From positions 482,184 to 520,571 of the forward strand of contig NZ_JAUFPS010000028.1 in assembly GCF_030409315.1 (NCBI RefSeq): DNA of 38,388 nt, written 5' to 3'. The position numbers and the translations under genes are program-made. Source of the stretch: Mucilaginibacter flavus (GTDB taxonomy: Bacteria; Bacteroidota; Bacteroidia; Sphingobacteriales; Sphingobacteriaceae). Below are positions 17,385-25,355 of the stretch, piece by piece. The first letter of the stretch is position 1. Each line of letters begins with the position of its first letter. A model generated the notes under the pieces. It was not told the DNA's origin. It saw only the letters and a list, made by a program, of their open reading frames with translations, and did no database searches.

Positions 17385-18795
17385 TCGTGATGTCCTCCTT
17401 GTCGATTTCAATTGCTTTGGTGATAGTTTCCACAATGCCACGCTTTTGTTCAAATGGTAATTCTGCCCATTGGTCGTACAGCGTTTTGATTTCTGAAACG
17501 ACAATTTCACTCGACATCATGTGAATGGTGCGAACATCAATTTCAGCCTCCAGTTCCGGCCGCCTCGCGTCCATTTGCAAAATACGCTCTTCAACCGGCC
17601 TGAACTTCTCGGCGAACAGCTCCTTGCTCATCTCGCCGTTCAGGCGCATCGACAGCATGTCGTCGGCCTGCCTGGAGAGCTTCGCCCTGTCTTTCTTCAA
17701 ACTTTCAAGCAGCGACTTCTTTTCCCGCAGTTCGTGGTCGGTCGCCTCAACGTAGGTTGCGTGGTTGATGGTGCTTAGGTATTCACGCAAATAGCTTTGG
17801 TATATCTCGTCAAGATCGGCAACCGTGATGCGGTTCTTGCACTTCTTGCAGACATACGTTTTAGAGTTGTGGTACACATACATCGTATTACCACATACAC
17901 AATGAACATAGCCCGAAAGCAGATAGACCGCTTTAGGGCCTTTAGGTTTCTGCAATCCCTCTTGCATATCAAGGATAGCATTACACTCATCCCATAATTC
18001 AGTGGAGACAATTGCAGGGCAGGGCATGATAATCCATTCAGACTGCGGCTTGACTGACCAGGCCTTGCCGTCGCCCCGGCTCTTGGTGTAGTTGGCGCGG
18101 CGCTCGCCCTTGGCTGCACTGTCACGTAGTAGTCTCGATACTGTTTGAGGAGTGAACTTTGAGCCGTTGCGAGTTCGGTAACTTAAACTGTTGAGGGCTT
18201 TGGCTGTGGTGAGTTTGCGCTGATATTTCACAAACAATTCATACATCAATTTTCTAATTGGGGCCTCTGCTTCATCAACGACTAATTCGTTTTCTATCCA
18301 GCGATAGCCAAAAGATGCTTGACCGCCTAATGATTTGCCCATCCGTGCACGTATTGGCACAGATGCTGCCACACGACTGGCGATCTCTTCACGCTCCCAC
18401 TGTGCCATGGCGGCAATCATGGTATAGAAGAGCCGCCCGGCGGGAGTACTGGTGTCGATACTTTCGGATAGCGATATCAGATCAGCACCACACGCCCGGA
18501 AGATCTCGGCAAATTCTAATAACTCTTTTGTGTTTCGAGCGAGGCGAGCAAGTTTAGAAAATATCAATCCGGTGATGTGGCCGCTTTTAATATCGGCCAG
18601 CATCCGTTTCGTTTCCGGCTGCTGCATGACAGACTTGCCACTCACGGCATCAAGGCGGTACACCTCAATGACTTGCCAGCCCTCTTTTGCATTGACGTAC
18701 CAACGGGCGCGTTGTTCGTGGTGCTCGGGACTCTCGTCCTGCACCTGCATGTCGGTGCTTACGCGGATGAAGATGCCAACACGTTTAGATTCCAT
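17299..18795 (-). CDS. serine recombinase 1, probable integrase of the element
   Basis: 498 aa large serine recombinase. The resolvase domain begins [10 protein letters not shown] with nucleophile Ser13, followed by [15 protein letters not shown] and [14 protein letters not shown]. Then come the recombinase domain (GYRW...[10 protein letters not shown]), a zinc ribbon [12 protein letters not shown]...YVCKKCKN, and a coiled coil (about residues 355-430). It should cut and rejoin att sites through a 5'-phosphoserine. The gene lies at the element edge and reads out into comM: about the last 8-9 codons and the TAA stop are in comM sequence on the opposite strand. The C-terminus therefore probably changes when the element excises. 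Confidence 0.93.
   Translation of the reverse strand: MESKRVGIFIRVSTDMQVQDESPEHHEQRARWYVNAKEGWQVIEVYRLDAVSGKSVMQQPETKRMLADIKSGHITGLIFSKLARLARNTKELLEFAEIFRACGADLISLSESIDTSTPAGRLFYTMIAAMAQWEREEIASRVAASVPIRARMGKSLGGQASFGYRWIENELVVDEAEAPIRKLMYELFVKYQRKLTTAKALNSLSYRTRNGSKFTPQTVSRLLRDSAAKGERRANYTKSRGDGKAWSVKPQSEWIIMPCPAIVSTELWDECNAILDMQEGLQKPKGPKAVYLLSGYVHCVCGNTMYVYHNSKTYVCKKCKNRITVADLDEIYQSYLREYLSTINHATYVEATDHELREKKSLLESLKKDRAKLSRQADDMLSMRLNGEMSKELFAEKFRPVEERILQMDARRPELEAEIDVRTIHMMSSEIVVSEIKTLYDQWAELPFEQKRGIVETITKAIEIDKEDITITLAYTPSIPLNAENSVRTNKDSYLPPA
17322..17331. other. attL junction between comM and the element
   Basis: comM similarity ends at or just after CCTTGT (17322-17327, codons Pro-Cys of MNPC). 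The exact crossover cannot be fixed without attR or an empty site, because a few shared bases may belong to either side. A serine recombinase gene runs across the junction from the element side. Confidence 0.75.
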
Positions 18796-18827
18796 TTTTG
18801 GAGAAGTTTGATTGTGAAAGACTTGGG

Positions 18828-18986
18828 TTAGCTAAAGTTAGGAAAAGAAATGGACCGCAGCAACGCGATGAGCGCCACAATTGCGGTTATTATTCCGTTA
18901 ATCACCACATACGCGATTGCGAGCATGAGGGATGCGCCAAAGACGAACTTTGCAAGATGGTCTGTTTTTTTAAAAGGAACATTCAT
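18828..18986 (-). CDS. very small membrane protein, unknown
   Basis: 52 aa from Met at 18986, chosen because the upstream frame looks unlike a protein and an AAAGGAAAA purine stretch lies about 10 nt before this ATG. It has one or two hydrophobic segments (FVFGASLMLAIAYVVINGIITAIVALIALL) after a basic start. It lies 32 bp upstream of recombinase 1 on the same strand, so the two are likely co-transcribed. Function unknown. Confidence 0.5.
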   Translation of the reverse strand: MNVPFKKTDHLAKFVFGASLMLAIAYVVINGIITAIVALIALLRSISFPNFS

Positions 18987-19030
18987 GGTTATGATTTTTC
19001 CTTTTATTGTATTCAAGCAGATACGGCTGT

Positions 19031-19049
19031 GATAGTCCCATAAATTTCC
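19031..19049. promoter_or_regulatory. operator-like motif, copy 1
   Basis: GATAGTCCCATAAATTTCC lies in the divergent region between the small membrane gene/recombinase 1 and the XRE gene. Its reverse complement matches 23970-23988 at 17 of 19 positions, and it matches 23943-23961 at 16 of 19. Position and repetition suggest a binding site for an element-encoded repressor, perhaps the XRE protein at 19160. Confidence 0.5.
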
Positions 19050-19159
19050 GAAAAGCAGGAACCTCCTAATAAAAAACACAATAGCCACAACAACTTTCTT
19101 GATTTCCGATTTATAGGAAATTTAGGGTACTTACATTATAATTGCGTCGATTGTATCTT

Positions 19160-19414
19160 ATGTATGTGAACCACCAACAACGAAAATATCCAAACAGGTT
19201 GCGAGTGGTTCGACAGAGTAAAGGATATTCACAAAAGAAAGTGGCGAAGATGCTCGGCTACAAGAAAACCGGCTTGCTGTCAGATTGGGAAAATGAGAAA
19301 TCAATGCCCAATGCAACCAACCTCTTCAAGCTCTGCATCATTTACAACAAAGCAACACGGGAGTTATATCCCGAGTACTACCAAAGGGTGGCGCAGGACA
19401 TAGAATCTTTATAA
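19160..19414 (+). CDS. XRE-family helix-turn-helix regulator
   Basis: 84 aa from ATG 19160 (an in-frame TTG at 19142 is possible). The HTH spans LRVVRQSKGYSQKKVAKMLGYKKTGLLSDWENEKSMPN, with the classic xRE layout of helix 2 (SQKKVAKMLG) and recognition helix (TGLLSDWENE). A short tail rich in Tyr follows. It is a likely repressor of the element's integration genes, since it is divergent from recombinase 1. The upstream region contains the motif at 19031-19049 and a TTTCC/GGAAA dyad at 19102-19121. Confidence 0.85.
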   Translation: MYVNHQQRKYPNRLRVVRQSKGYSQKKVAKMLGYKKTGLLSDWENEKSMPNATNLFKLCIIYNKATRELYPEYYQRVAQDIESL

Positions 19415-19510
19415 ACAATTCCGACGGGAGTTAACAATTAAATAGCTCTTCAATGAGCCTGTAACGGTACTTGTTCTTTTGTGGTGCCTTTATTTTAAAA
19501 TCGCCAACGT

Positions 19511-19520
19511 ACGGTACCGT
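19511..19520. promoter_or_regulatory. 10-bp perfect palindrome upstream of the 19553 gene
   Basis: ACGGTACCGT is self-complementary and flanked by ATTTTAAAA-type AT-rich runs on both sides (19494-19502 and 19521-19530). It could be an operator for the two-gene unit that follows; no regulator can be matched to it. Confidence 0.3.
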
Positions 19521-19552
19521 AATTTTAAAAAATTGCGAACGAACGACTGTAG

Positions 19553-19846
19553 TTGGCCTACTTAATAGATAGGAGCGTGTTCTTTAAAGTGAAAAAGAAA
19601 AAAAGCAATCTGTATTCTCCAAAACAGTTACAGATTGCACATGAGTTGGCAGATGCATTAAGCGACAAAAAGTCGCTTGCGTTCTACCTCTCGTGTGCAC
19701 AGAAATATCCATCGGAATTTCTCATGGCCACCCTTGCACATGTAATGAGCAAGCCGGCTCACCATATTCGTACTACCCGTGCTCGATTGTTTACAAGCAT
19801 TGTCACTAAGTCCGTATACAACACCAATGACTACATTTGGGATTAG
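19553..19846 (+). CDS. hypothetical protein upstream of the RuvC-like gene
   Basis: Up to 97 aa. The start is uncertain: TTG 19553, or GTG at 19577 or 19589. An AGGAG lies at 19571-19575, best placed for GTG 19589. The protein is helical and basic (KVKKKKSNLYSPKQLQIAHELADALSD, then FLMATLAHVMS). I do not recognise the family. It overlaps the next gene by 20 bp, so the two are translated together and probably work together. Confidence 0.6.
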   Translation: MAYLIDRSVFFKVKKKKSNLYSPKQLQIAHELADALSDKKSLAFYLSCAQKYPSEFLMATLAHVMSKPAHHIRTTRARLFTSIVTKSVYNTNDYIWD

Positions 19847-20312
19847 TCTCGGAACGAGGCAGACAGGGGTATGTATCATAAAAGACGAGGTGCTGTATAT
19901 AGCGCAAGTTCACAATTTTATCGATCCCTGGTCGAGAACAAAGCTAACGAAGATCATCAACCGCTATCGGGAGTACATCAAAAAATATAATGTTACTGAC
20001 ATAATGGTTAAAGTTCCACATTCAAGTCAGCAGAAAGGCTCAATAAAGGAATTGATGGATAAAGTTGTCGCTTTGGCAAAAGAATATGGCTGCGACATAG
20101 ACTTTATTACCAAAGATGAGTTGAAAGGCTTTACCCGAATCAAGAAAACAGCGGAATTACTGGATTGGACGCGGCGACAGTATCCTGATCTTAATGCGTA
20201 TTATGAGCGAGCATTAACAAAATCCAAGTACTATTATGAGTGGTCATTTGAGGCGGTGTTAGCGGCACATGTGTATCAAAAAAAGAAAGTTCTTAGGGTG
20301 AACAAAACGTAG
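19827..20312 (+). CDS. RuvC/RNase H-fold-like protein lacking usual catalytic acids
   Basis: 161 aa from ATG 19827, overlapping the previous gene. The start TTFGISLGTRQTGVCIIKDEVLY resembles the first strands of RuvC/YqgF resolvases. TDIMVKVP resembles the second catalytic strand and SFEAVLAAHVY the C-terminal helix. RuvC proteins usually have GIDPG, an E in the second strand and D residues in the last helix; here the first Asp is Ser (GISLG) and the second is Lys (MVKVP). It may be a non-catalytic DNA-binding version or a divergent family. The fold call is my reading of the pattern. A terminator follows. Confidence 0.6.
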   Translation: MTTFGISLGTRQTGVCIIKDEVLYIAQVHNFIDPWSRTKLTKIINRYREYIKKYNVTDIMVKVPHSSQQKGSIKELMDKVVALAKEYGCDIDFITKDELKGFTRIKKTAELLDWTRRQYPDLNAYYERALTKSKYYYEWSFEAVLAAHVYQKKKVLRVNKT

Positions 20313-20322
20313 AATAACTATT

Positions 20323-20347
20323 AAAGCAGGGCTTAGGCTCTGCTTTT
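20323..20347 (+). terminator. terminator after the RuvC-like gene
   Basis: AAAGCAGGGC pairs with GCTCTGCTTT (one G-U pair) around a 3-5-nt loop, followed by TTTTAA. It lies 10 nt after the stop. Confidence 0.75.
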
Positions 20348-20728
20348 TTAATTGAAAAGTCTTTTTTGAGAACAAAAAGTTTGTATGTATTCATTTCGGA
20401 AGGCTTCAATGCTAAGTTTGTCACTTTATGGCAATTTGGCAGCTTTCCTTTTACCGAAAATTTTCAAATCGCCTTTTTTAAAGTTCTAATAAAGCTGAAA
20501 TAACTATTGGTTAATGCCGGTGTCGTTATGTCAGAGGATCTTGAAGATGATAAAAAAAATAAAGTCGAAGGCCAATTTGGAACGCTGTTGGATAGGTATG
20601 GGTCGCGCCTGAACAGGTGAACAGGCGCAAACCCAAAGATTAGCTTGGCGGCACAAATATAATATCTTCGGGAAAATACAAAGAACTTGAAGTTCCACCT
20701 TTTGTGGTAAAACGTAAATTCTTTAAAA
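20348..20728. other. intergenic stretch with one doubtful tiny ORF
   Basis: No convincing gene is present in this roughly 380-bp stretch. ATG 20528 opens a 30-codon ORF ending 20620 (acidic then basic, MSEDLEDDKKNKVEGQ...), which could be a real micro-protein or a relic. GCGCCTG (20605-20611) and CAGGCGC (20622-20628) form a stem over the end of that ORF. The long opposite-strand frame here has no signal or domain and is not called. Confidence 0.4.
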
Positions 20729-20866
20729 ATGGCAAAGAAAGTTACAAGAGAAGTAGGAAGAGATTCAGAAAATGGACAATTCATTCCTCTTAGGGAAACT
20801 GAAAAACGCCCTTCGACAACCGAAAGGGAAAAAATAAAGTATCCAGCAGGTCCTAAGAAAAAGTAA
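20729..20866 (+). CDS. small basic protein of a widespread 'GRxxxGxF...PSTT' type
   Basis: 45 aa. The pattern VGRDSENGQFIPL...EKRPSTTEREKIK followed by a Lys-rich tail resembles a widespread family of tiny proteins (D-x-x-x-G-x-F/Y-V...A-x-x-x-P-x-T-T-V-x-E) seen in many proteobacteria and Bacteroidota, whose function I do not know. It starts with ATG after an AT-rich leader and ends 11 nt before a strong terminator, which supports a real short transcript. The family match is from memory. Confidence 0.65.
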   Translation: MAKKVTREVGRDSENGQFIPLRETEKRPSTTEREKIKYPAGPKKK

Positions 20867-20877
20867 AGTTTCAATTG

Positions 20878-20913
20878 AGAACCCTCCCTTAATTAAGGAG
20901 GGTTCTTTTTTTA
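20878..20913 (+). terminator. strong intrinsic terminator
   Basis: AGAACCCTC (20878-20886) pairs with GAGGGTTCT (20898-20906) around the self-complementary CTTAATTAAG, and seven T follow. It ends the unit of the 45-aa protein. Confidence 0.9.
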
Positions 20914-21085
20914 AACCGCCAGAATATTATCTGATAGTGTAACGTCTTTAATTCTTAATTATGGCCTGCTTATTCATTTTCTCCTTTATGGTAGAAATAC
21001 TAGCTTATGAGCCTATAGGAATATAAGCCATCCTTTATGCTATTGGCACCTTAGTCCATTGGTGATATAGTTCGCGAAAGCTTGG

Positions 21086-21136
21086 TTGAAGGGTGAAATG
21101 AGAAGGTAAGGCCTCCTTATTTCACCCTTCAATTTT
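21086..21136 (+). terminator. 14-bp perfect stem just before a small membrane gene
   Basis: TTGAAGGGTGAAAT (21086-21099) and ATTTCACCCTTCAA (21119-21132) are perfect complements, followed by TTTTG. The structure ends 9 nt before ATG 21142. It may be a terminator of upstream transcription or a leader attenuator of the downstream gene. Confidence 0.6.
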
Positions 21137-21141
21137 GTATA

Positions 21142-21366
21142 ATGAAAAATCCATACCGCTCAAACTATCAATGCTCCGCCACGGGGCGCGGGTATACCTA
21201 TGCGCTCGGAACCGCCTTGGCTATTGCCACCGCTCTTTTTATGGCTTCCTCCGTCCTGATTCCTGCCTGTGTCCTGACAAGGCTGCTGGCGTGGGCGGAG
21301 CTTCTCCTGATATTCCTCGGCCCCTGTGTTGTTGGAATCCTGGAAATCCGCAGAAAATACCTTTGA
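21142..21366 (+). CDS. small membrane protein, unknown
   Basis: 74 aa with two hydrophobic segments (YALGTALAIATALFMASSVLI and WAELLLIFLGPCVVGILE) and a basic C-terminus (RRKYL). There is no known domain. The ATG lies just behind a perfect hairpin with a T-run, and the gene ends at a bidirectional terminator shared with the convergent gene. Codon use is GC-richer than the AT-rich DNA to its left. Confidence 0.55.
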   Translation: MKNPYRSNYQCSATGRGYTYALGTALAIATALFMASSVLIPACVLTRLLAWAELLLIFLGPCVVGILEIRRKYL

Positions 21367-21371
21367 ATCCC

Positions 21372-21391
21372 AAGCCCCTGAAGGGGCTTTT
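21372..21391. terminator. bidirectional terminator between convergent membrane genes
   Basis: AAGCCCCT (21372-21379) and AGGGGCTT (21382-21389) form a stem with a 2-nt gap, with T on the plus side (TTTTATT) and A on the other. Confidence 0.75.
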
Positions 21392-21893
21392 ATTCTGTCT
21401 TTTCGGAATCAAAGAATCTTATAGCGCTGTAAAACGCGCAGCCCGTGAAGATGGACAGCACATAATACCCGCCGCACCCCTTGCTCTCTATATCAAACCA
21501 AGAGAAAAAGAGGAAAGGGAGAACCGTAAGTACGAAAACGCTCCACATGTTCTTCGACAGGGACTTTTCCCGCAATAGCGCTGCTATTCCGAAGCACAGC
21601 ACCAGCGAAAGGAGTGCCGCGAAAGCGCATGTAATCATTAGCACGAACCAAAACGGCGGACAGATTTCAATAGGGCCCTCGGGCAGGGACTTTCGCAGGA
21701 AATAGGCGACGGGCAAAGACCCCAATAGCACGAACACCCTCGCCGGGTTGTTGTCGAACTTTTGGCCATACCCGTCTGTGTCCCTAAAGACCGCGACGCC
21801 AAGGGAAACGAGCATAAAGGCCACTAATGCGATATAGGCTGGAAAAAGCATGAACTGTGAAACTGGAGGCATAAGGCTGGCTTTGCAGTCCAA
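21390..21893 (-). CDS. four-helix membrane protein, unknown
   Basis: 167 aa (start 21893; Met 8 or Met 15 are possible). Four hydrophobic segments are visible: FPAYIALVAFMLVSLGVAVF, VFVLLGSLPVAYF, FVLMITCAFAALLSLVLCFGIAALL and VFVLTVLPFLFFSW, with a last partial one at YYVLSIFTGCAFY. There are no catalytic motifs. It is convergent with the 74-aa membrane protein and lies downstream of recombinase 2 on the same strand. Unknown cargo gene. Confidence 0.6.
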   Translation of the reverse strand: MDCKASLMPPVSQFMLFPAYIALVAFMLVSLGVAVFRDTDGYGQKFDNNPARVFVLLGSLPVAYFLRKSLPEGPIEICPPFWFVLMITCAFAALLSLVLCFGIAALLREKSLSKNMWSVFVLTVLPFLFFSWFDIESKGCGGYYVLSIFTGCAFYSAIRFFDSEKTE

Positions 21894-21955
21894 TATCGGG
21901 TTATTTTTTGTAGAAAAACAACCTAGCTGAAATTATTTATCCTGCCCAAGGCATA

Positions 21956-23638
21956 TTAAGGATGCAATCCCATATTTTTCCTGCTAGTCGGAAAATTGAG
22001 GGTACTTTTCTGTTTAAAAGTTGCTATCTGTTCTCTCAACCTCCGCAACATGAGAATACCGACATTAAAACCGGTACTTTGCCTATAGTCTGCATAACTT
22101 TTTATCGGTTGTGACCCGGTGGTTTCTTCATCAAAGTGGGTTATGAGAGATTCAACGGTATCGAACCATTCAAGCCTTGAAAACATTAGCTTTTTCCCTT
22201 TGAGAATCCAGTTCGAACCTAACGTGTCACAAAGCTCCTTTTGAATGTGAACATCACCTAAGTTGAACTTTTCTATTGCTGTTTTCGAAAACTCAATTAG
22301 ATCATTAAACTGCGTTTCCCAGTCGTCAATTTGATTTTGAAGCCTATTCTTGCGCTCTTGGACACGAAGAGACATTTGTTCCCGTTCATTTTTTTTATGC
22401 GAATATGTTTCTTCACTAATTTCACCGGAAATGCGTAGATCAAGAAGCCGTTCTACTTCATTATTTATTTTGCGCAAGTATTGGGTAGTGCTTTCTAAAA
22501 GCTTTTGACGAAGTTCGATCTCATGCTGGCTGTCCTCCTTAATTGCATTAATTGCCCATTCGGCGAATAATGGCTTAAGGGTGATTTTTGCTAACTCCGC
22601 TGAAATCATTGCTTCCATATCTTCTTCCTTTGTATAATGTTTTTCAGCGCAATTTTGACGGCCTCGCTTCTTTGTACAGTGGTAGAAAACGTATGTCTTA
22701 TATTGGTCAAGTGCTTTAATGTGCTTCAATACTTTCGTTGCCGTAATAAAGCATCCGCATGAGGCACAGGTAATAAATCCTGTAAATGCGTAATCATGTT
22801 TGTGATGCTTCGGTTTTCCTTTTCTTCCTAAAAAGAATTGAATTTTATCAAATTCATCAAGGGTAATCATCGGTGTGTAGCATCCCTTATAAGTGGTTCC
22901 GTTCCTTGTAAAATAGCCAGCATAAAATTGATCAGTAAATACCTTGTACATTGTACTTATAGGAATCGGAGCGCTTTTATAGCGCTTGGTGCCACGAGAA
23001 CGAAGCCCCATTTCTTGTAACGTTGCTACCACTTGCATAATGTTATAGCGCCCTGTAAGCAGCATGCGAAATCCCTTTTGTATTAAATGAAATCGCTCAG
23101 GATCGTTTATTAAATAATTGGTTCCGTGATTTTGAAATTTGGTATTTAAATAGCCAAGCCGTGCAGGCCCAAGCGGATGCCCTAATTCGTATTTTTGTTT
23201 ATTGCCTCGTTTGACCTTAGCAGATAAATCACGGCTATATTGTGCGGCCATGCTTGCTTCGATACTTATTAAAAGCGCGTTGTCATGACTTCGATATTCA
23301 CGGTTTGGTGTCCAAACAGATTTTATGATTCCTGTTTGTAGCATCCATCGCAGTTCGCCATCTTCCAACTCATTTCGAATAAGTCGATCCACATGCCAAA
23401 CTATAATGCCAGTAGCTTTGCCTTTTTTGATCTGCCGGATCATTTCTGTATAGCCTGGGCGATTATAAGGAATAGCGGCAGATGCAATATCGGTAATGGT
23501 GTCGATTACTGTAAGGTTTTCTCGTTTAACAATTTGTTGTATATCATTCAACTGACCATCAATAGATAAAGACTGCCGTTCTTCTCCCTCGGTAGACTTG
23601 CGCGCATATATAAAATAATTGATGTGTTCTTTAGTCAT
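21956..23638 (-). CDS. large serine recombinase 2
   Basis: 560 aa from Met at 23638; the in-frame Met 13 codons earlier would lie inside the leader hairpin region. The resolvase domain starts YFIYARKSTEG with nucleophile Ser15, then SIDGQLNDI, IIVWHVDRLIRNELEDGEL and SMAAQYSRDLSAKVKRG. The recombinase domain and a zinc ribbon (FITCASCGCF...YHCTKKRGRQNC) come next, then a coiled coil (about residues 380-430). It is unrelated in detail to recombinase 1, so it belongs to another site-specific system: an integrase of a nested element, or a second function of the same element. The small gene at 23723 lies just upstream on the same strand. Confidence 0.93.
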   Translation of the reverse strand: MTKEHINYFIYARKSTEGEERQSLSIDGQLNDIQQIVKRENLTVIDTITDIASAAIPYNRPGYTEMIRQIKKGKATGIIVWHVDRLIRNELEDGELRWMLQTGIIKSVWTPNREYRSHDNALLISIEASMAAQYSRDLSAKVKRGNKQKYELGHPLGPARLGYLNTKFQNHGTNYLINDPERFHLIQKGFRMLLTGRYNIMQVVATLQEMGLRSRGTKRYKSAPIPISTMYKVFTDQFYAGYFTRNGTTYKGCYTPMITLDEFDKIQFFLGRKGKPKHHKHDYAFTGFITCASCGCFITATKVLKHIKALDQYKTYVFYHCTKKRGRQNCAEKHYTKEEDMEAMISAELAKITLKPLFAEWAINAIKEDSQHEIELRQKLLESTTQYLRKINNEVERLLDLRISGEISEETYSHKKNEREQMSLRVQERKNRLQNQIDDWETQFNDLIEFSKTAIEKFNLGDVHIQKELCDTLGSNWILKGKKLMFSRLEWFDTVESLITHFDEETTGSQPIKSYADYRQSTGFNVGILMLRRLREQIATFKQKSTLNFPTSRKNMGLHP

Positions 23639-23649
23639 AATCGCAAAAA

Positions 23650-23741
23650 GGGACAACGGACTTACTTTTGTCGCCAAACGTAAGCGGTCCGTTGCCCCTT
23701 GCTGGGTACAAAAGGATATTAATTACTCACTTACGTTTGGC
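23650..23741 (-). promoter_or_regulatory. interlocking inverted repeats in the leader of recombinase 2
   Basis: On the minus-strand transcript the order is B', A', B, A. GCCAAACGTAAG (complement of 23730-23741) pairs perfectly with CTTACGTTTGGC (complement of 23673-23684). GGGGCAACGGAC (complement of 23687-23698) pairs with GTCCGTTGTCCC (complement of 23650-23661), 11 of 12. The A stem is followed by TTTTT and lies 11 nt before the recombinase ATG, so it looks like a terminator. The B stem lies partly in the small gene's 3' end and would compete with it or form a pseudoknot. Either an attenuator or a recombination site. Confidence 0.6.
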
Positions 23742-23911
23742 ATATCTGTTATATCATCTTCACTCACTTTGGCAAGCGGCTTTAAACACATATATACATA
23801 TTGTAATAATCGGGTTGCCTTTTCTGTCGCCTCACTAATGCTCAATTGAACGCCAAACTCGCGCTCATATAGTTCAATAAATTGCTGTAGCCGATCCTCC
23901 TTAATTTGCAT
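23723..23911 (-). CDS. small helical protein next to recombinase 2
   Basis: 62 aa, mostly helical and charged: RLQQFIELYEREFGVQLSIS, then EATEKATRLLQYVYMCLKPL. Small proteins of this form (F-x-x-L-Y-x-x-x-F-G...A-x-x-x-A-x-x-L-L) are, from memory, often found directly beside large serine recombinases in mobile elements; the function is unknown, perhaps a directionality or control factor. It is the first gene of the unit with recombinase 2 (84-bp gap holding the interlocking repeats). It is divergent from the ATPase at 24020. Confidence 0.65.
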   Translation of the reverse strand: MQIKEDRLQQFIELYEREFGVQLSISEATEKATRLLQYVYMCLKPLAKVSEDDITDMPNVSE

Positions 23912-23942
23912 CGTTATATCTTCTCATTGTTCGACATAATCT

Positions 23943-23988
23943 GATAGTCCCGTAATTATCCTATTATTGGGATATTTATAGGACTATC
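23943..23988. promoter_or_regulatory. nested palindrome with two operator-like half-sites
   Basis: GATAGTCC (23943-23950) pairs with GGACTATC (23981-23988), and TATCC (23957-23961) with GGATA (23970-23974) inside. It lies in the divergent region between the 62-aa gene and the ATPase. Each arm is a version of the 19-nt motif at 19031-19049, so one regulator probably controls both recombinase units and the ATPase. Confidence 0.55.
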
Positions 23989-24019
23989 GGACATGACCTG
24001 TTCTCAATAAGATATAGGC

Positions 24020-25195
24020 ATGTACGACTTCAAACCATTCACCCCGATAGGAACGACCAACTGGCGCAACCACAACCGCGTCTTCGGCATCAAGCCCGCA
24101 GACCGCCTCCATCACATATTCTGCCTGGGCAAGACCGGCATGGGCAAGTCGCACCTGCTCATAAGCCTGGCCGTAGATGACATGCTTAAAGGATATGGTA
24201 TTTGTGTCCTTGACCCGCATGGCGATACAGTACGATTGGTAGCAGGTCGAGTGCCGGAACATCGCAAAAAGGATGTTATACATTTTGACGCGACCAACCT
24301 CAACAGCCTGCCTGCCTTTAATCCGTTGGCCGATGTTCCGGAACATCAACGGCAATTGGTTGCCTCTGAAATGATAACAACGTTTAAACGGCTCTTTAGT
24401 GACGCATGGGGGAGTAAGCTTGAATATGTTCTACGTTTTGCAATAACTACACTATTAGAATACCCCGGTGCTACGTTGCTCGACATCACCACCCTGCTGA
24501 CAGACAACGCCTTTCGCTCAAAAGTACTATCCCATGTACAAAACCCTTATAACAAGTTGTTTTGGCTCAATGAATACAACCTATATTCAGCAAGCACACT
24601 TGCCAGTACCATTCAGCCCATTTTAAATAAGGTAGGCGTATTGCTTGCTAATGACACCTTGCGTGGCATTTTCGGACTGCAACAAGGTATTTCATTTGAA
24701 CAGTGCATGAACGAACAAAAGATTGTGCTGGTGAATCTCTCTAAGGGGGAGATTGGGGAAGACGTGGCAACGGTGCTGGGGAGCTTTGTAATCACCGCTA
24801 TTCAAAATGCAGCCATGCGTCGGGCATCAATACCAATAACGGAGCGCAAGCGCTTCTACGTGTTTATAGACGAAGCACAGCACTTTGTCTCAACCTCCTT
24901 TGCTGCCATGCTGCCACAAGTACGAAAGTTTGGCCTGGGCTTGTTTTTAGCCAATCAGCAGCTTGACCAATTAGAGGCAGACACCCGAAGTGCAGTGCTT
25001 GCTAACTTCGGTACATTGATTGTGTTTAGGGTGGGATTAGATGATGCAAAGGTGATGGAGAAGCAGTTTTATCCGGTCTTTACCTATGACGATTTTATCA
25101 ACCTGCCTAAGTATCATATTTATTTAAAGTTGTTGATTGATGGTGCAGAGAGCAGGGCGTTCAGTGCGGTGACATTAGATTTTCACATTAATTAA
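24020..25195 (+). CDS. HerA/TraD-type DNA-translocating ATPase (short)
   Basis: 391 aa P-loop ATPase of the FtsK-HerA group, closest in pattern to type IV secretion coupling proteins (TraD/VirD4-like DNA-binding domain). Walker A is FCLGKTGMGKSHL (about residues 34-46), then CVLDPHGDTVRLV (about 65), Walker B FYVFIDEAQHF (about 280) and a sensor-like LFLANQQLDQL. It has no N-terminal membrane anchor, so it may be a soluble motor. It is a shorter relative of the 980-aa protein at 26875. A GC-rich terminator follows. It should move DNA in an ATP-dependent way; the partner pore or nuclease is unknown. Confidence 0.88.
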   Translation: MYDFKPFTPIGTTNWRNHNRVFGIKPADRLHHIFCLGKTGMGKSHLLISLAVDDMLKGYGICVLDPHGDTVRLVAGRVPEHRKKDVIHFDATNLNSLPAFNPLADVPEHQRQLVASEMITTFKRLFSDAWGSKLEYVLRFAITTLLEYPGATLLDITTLLTDNAFRSKVLSHVQNPYNKLFWLNEYNLYSASTLASTIQPILNKVGVLLANDTLRGIFGLQQGISFEQCMNEQKIVLVNLSKGEIGEDVATVLGSFVITAIQNAAMRRASIPITERKRFYVFIDEAQHFVSTSFAAMLPQVRKFGLGLFLANQQLDQLEADTRSAVLANFGTLIVFRVGLDDAKVMEKQFYPVFTYDDFINLPKYHIYLKLLIDGAESRAFSAVTLDFHIN

Positions 25196-25210
25196 TTAGA
25201 TAAAATTAAA

Positions 25211-25235
25211 GGCCGCCAAAGGGCGGCCAGTTTTC
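25211..25235 (+). terminator. terminator after the short ATPase
   Basis: GGCCGCC (25211-25217) and GGCGGCC (25222-25228) pair over a 4-nt loop, followed by AGTTTTCG. Confidence 0.8.
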
Positions 25236-25355
25236 GCTATTATCCAACTATAGTGACTTCGCCACCAGGAGATAATAAAGGAAGATTTGTTCTTTTCATG
25301 GATGTATATTTTTTTGTGTTTATATAATAATACACTTATTAATTATCTTTGCAAC

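Noticed and set aside
20464..20874. 136-aa minus-strand ORF
   Set aside because: It runs antisense to the 45-aa conserved small protein and across stems, and has no domain or signal.
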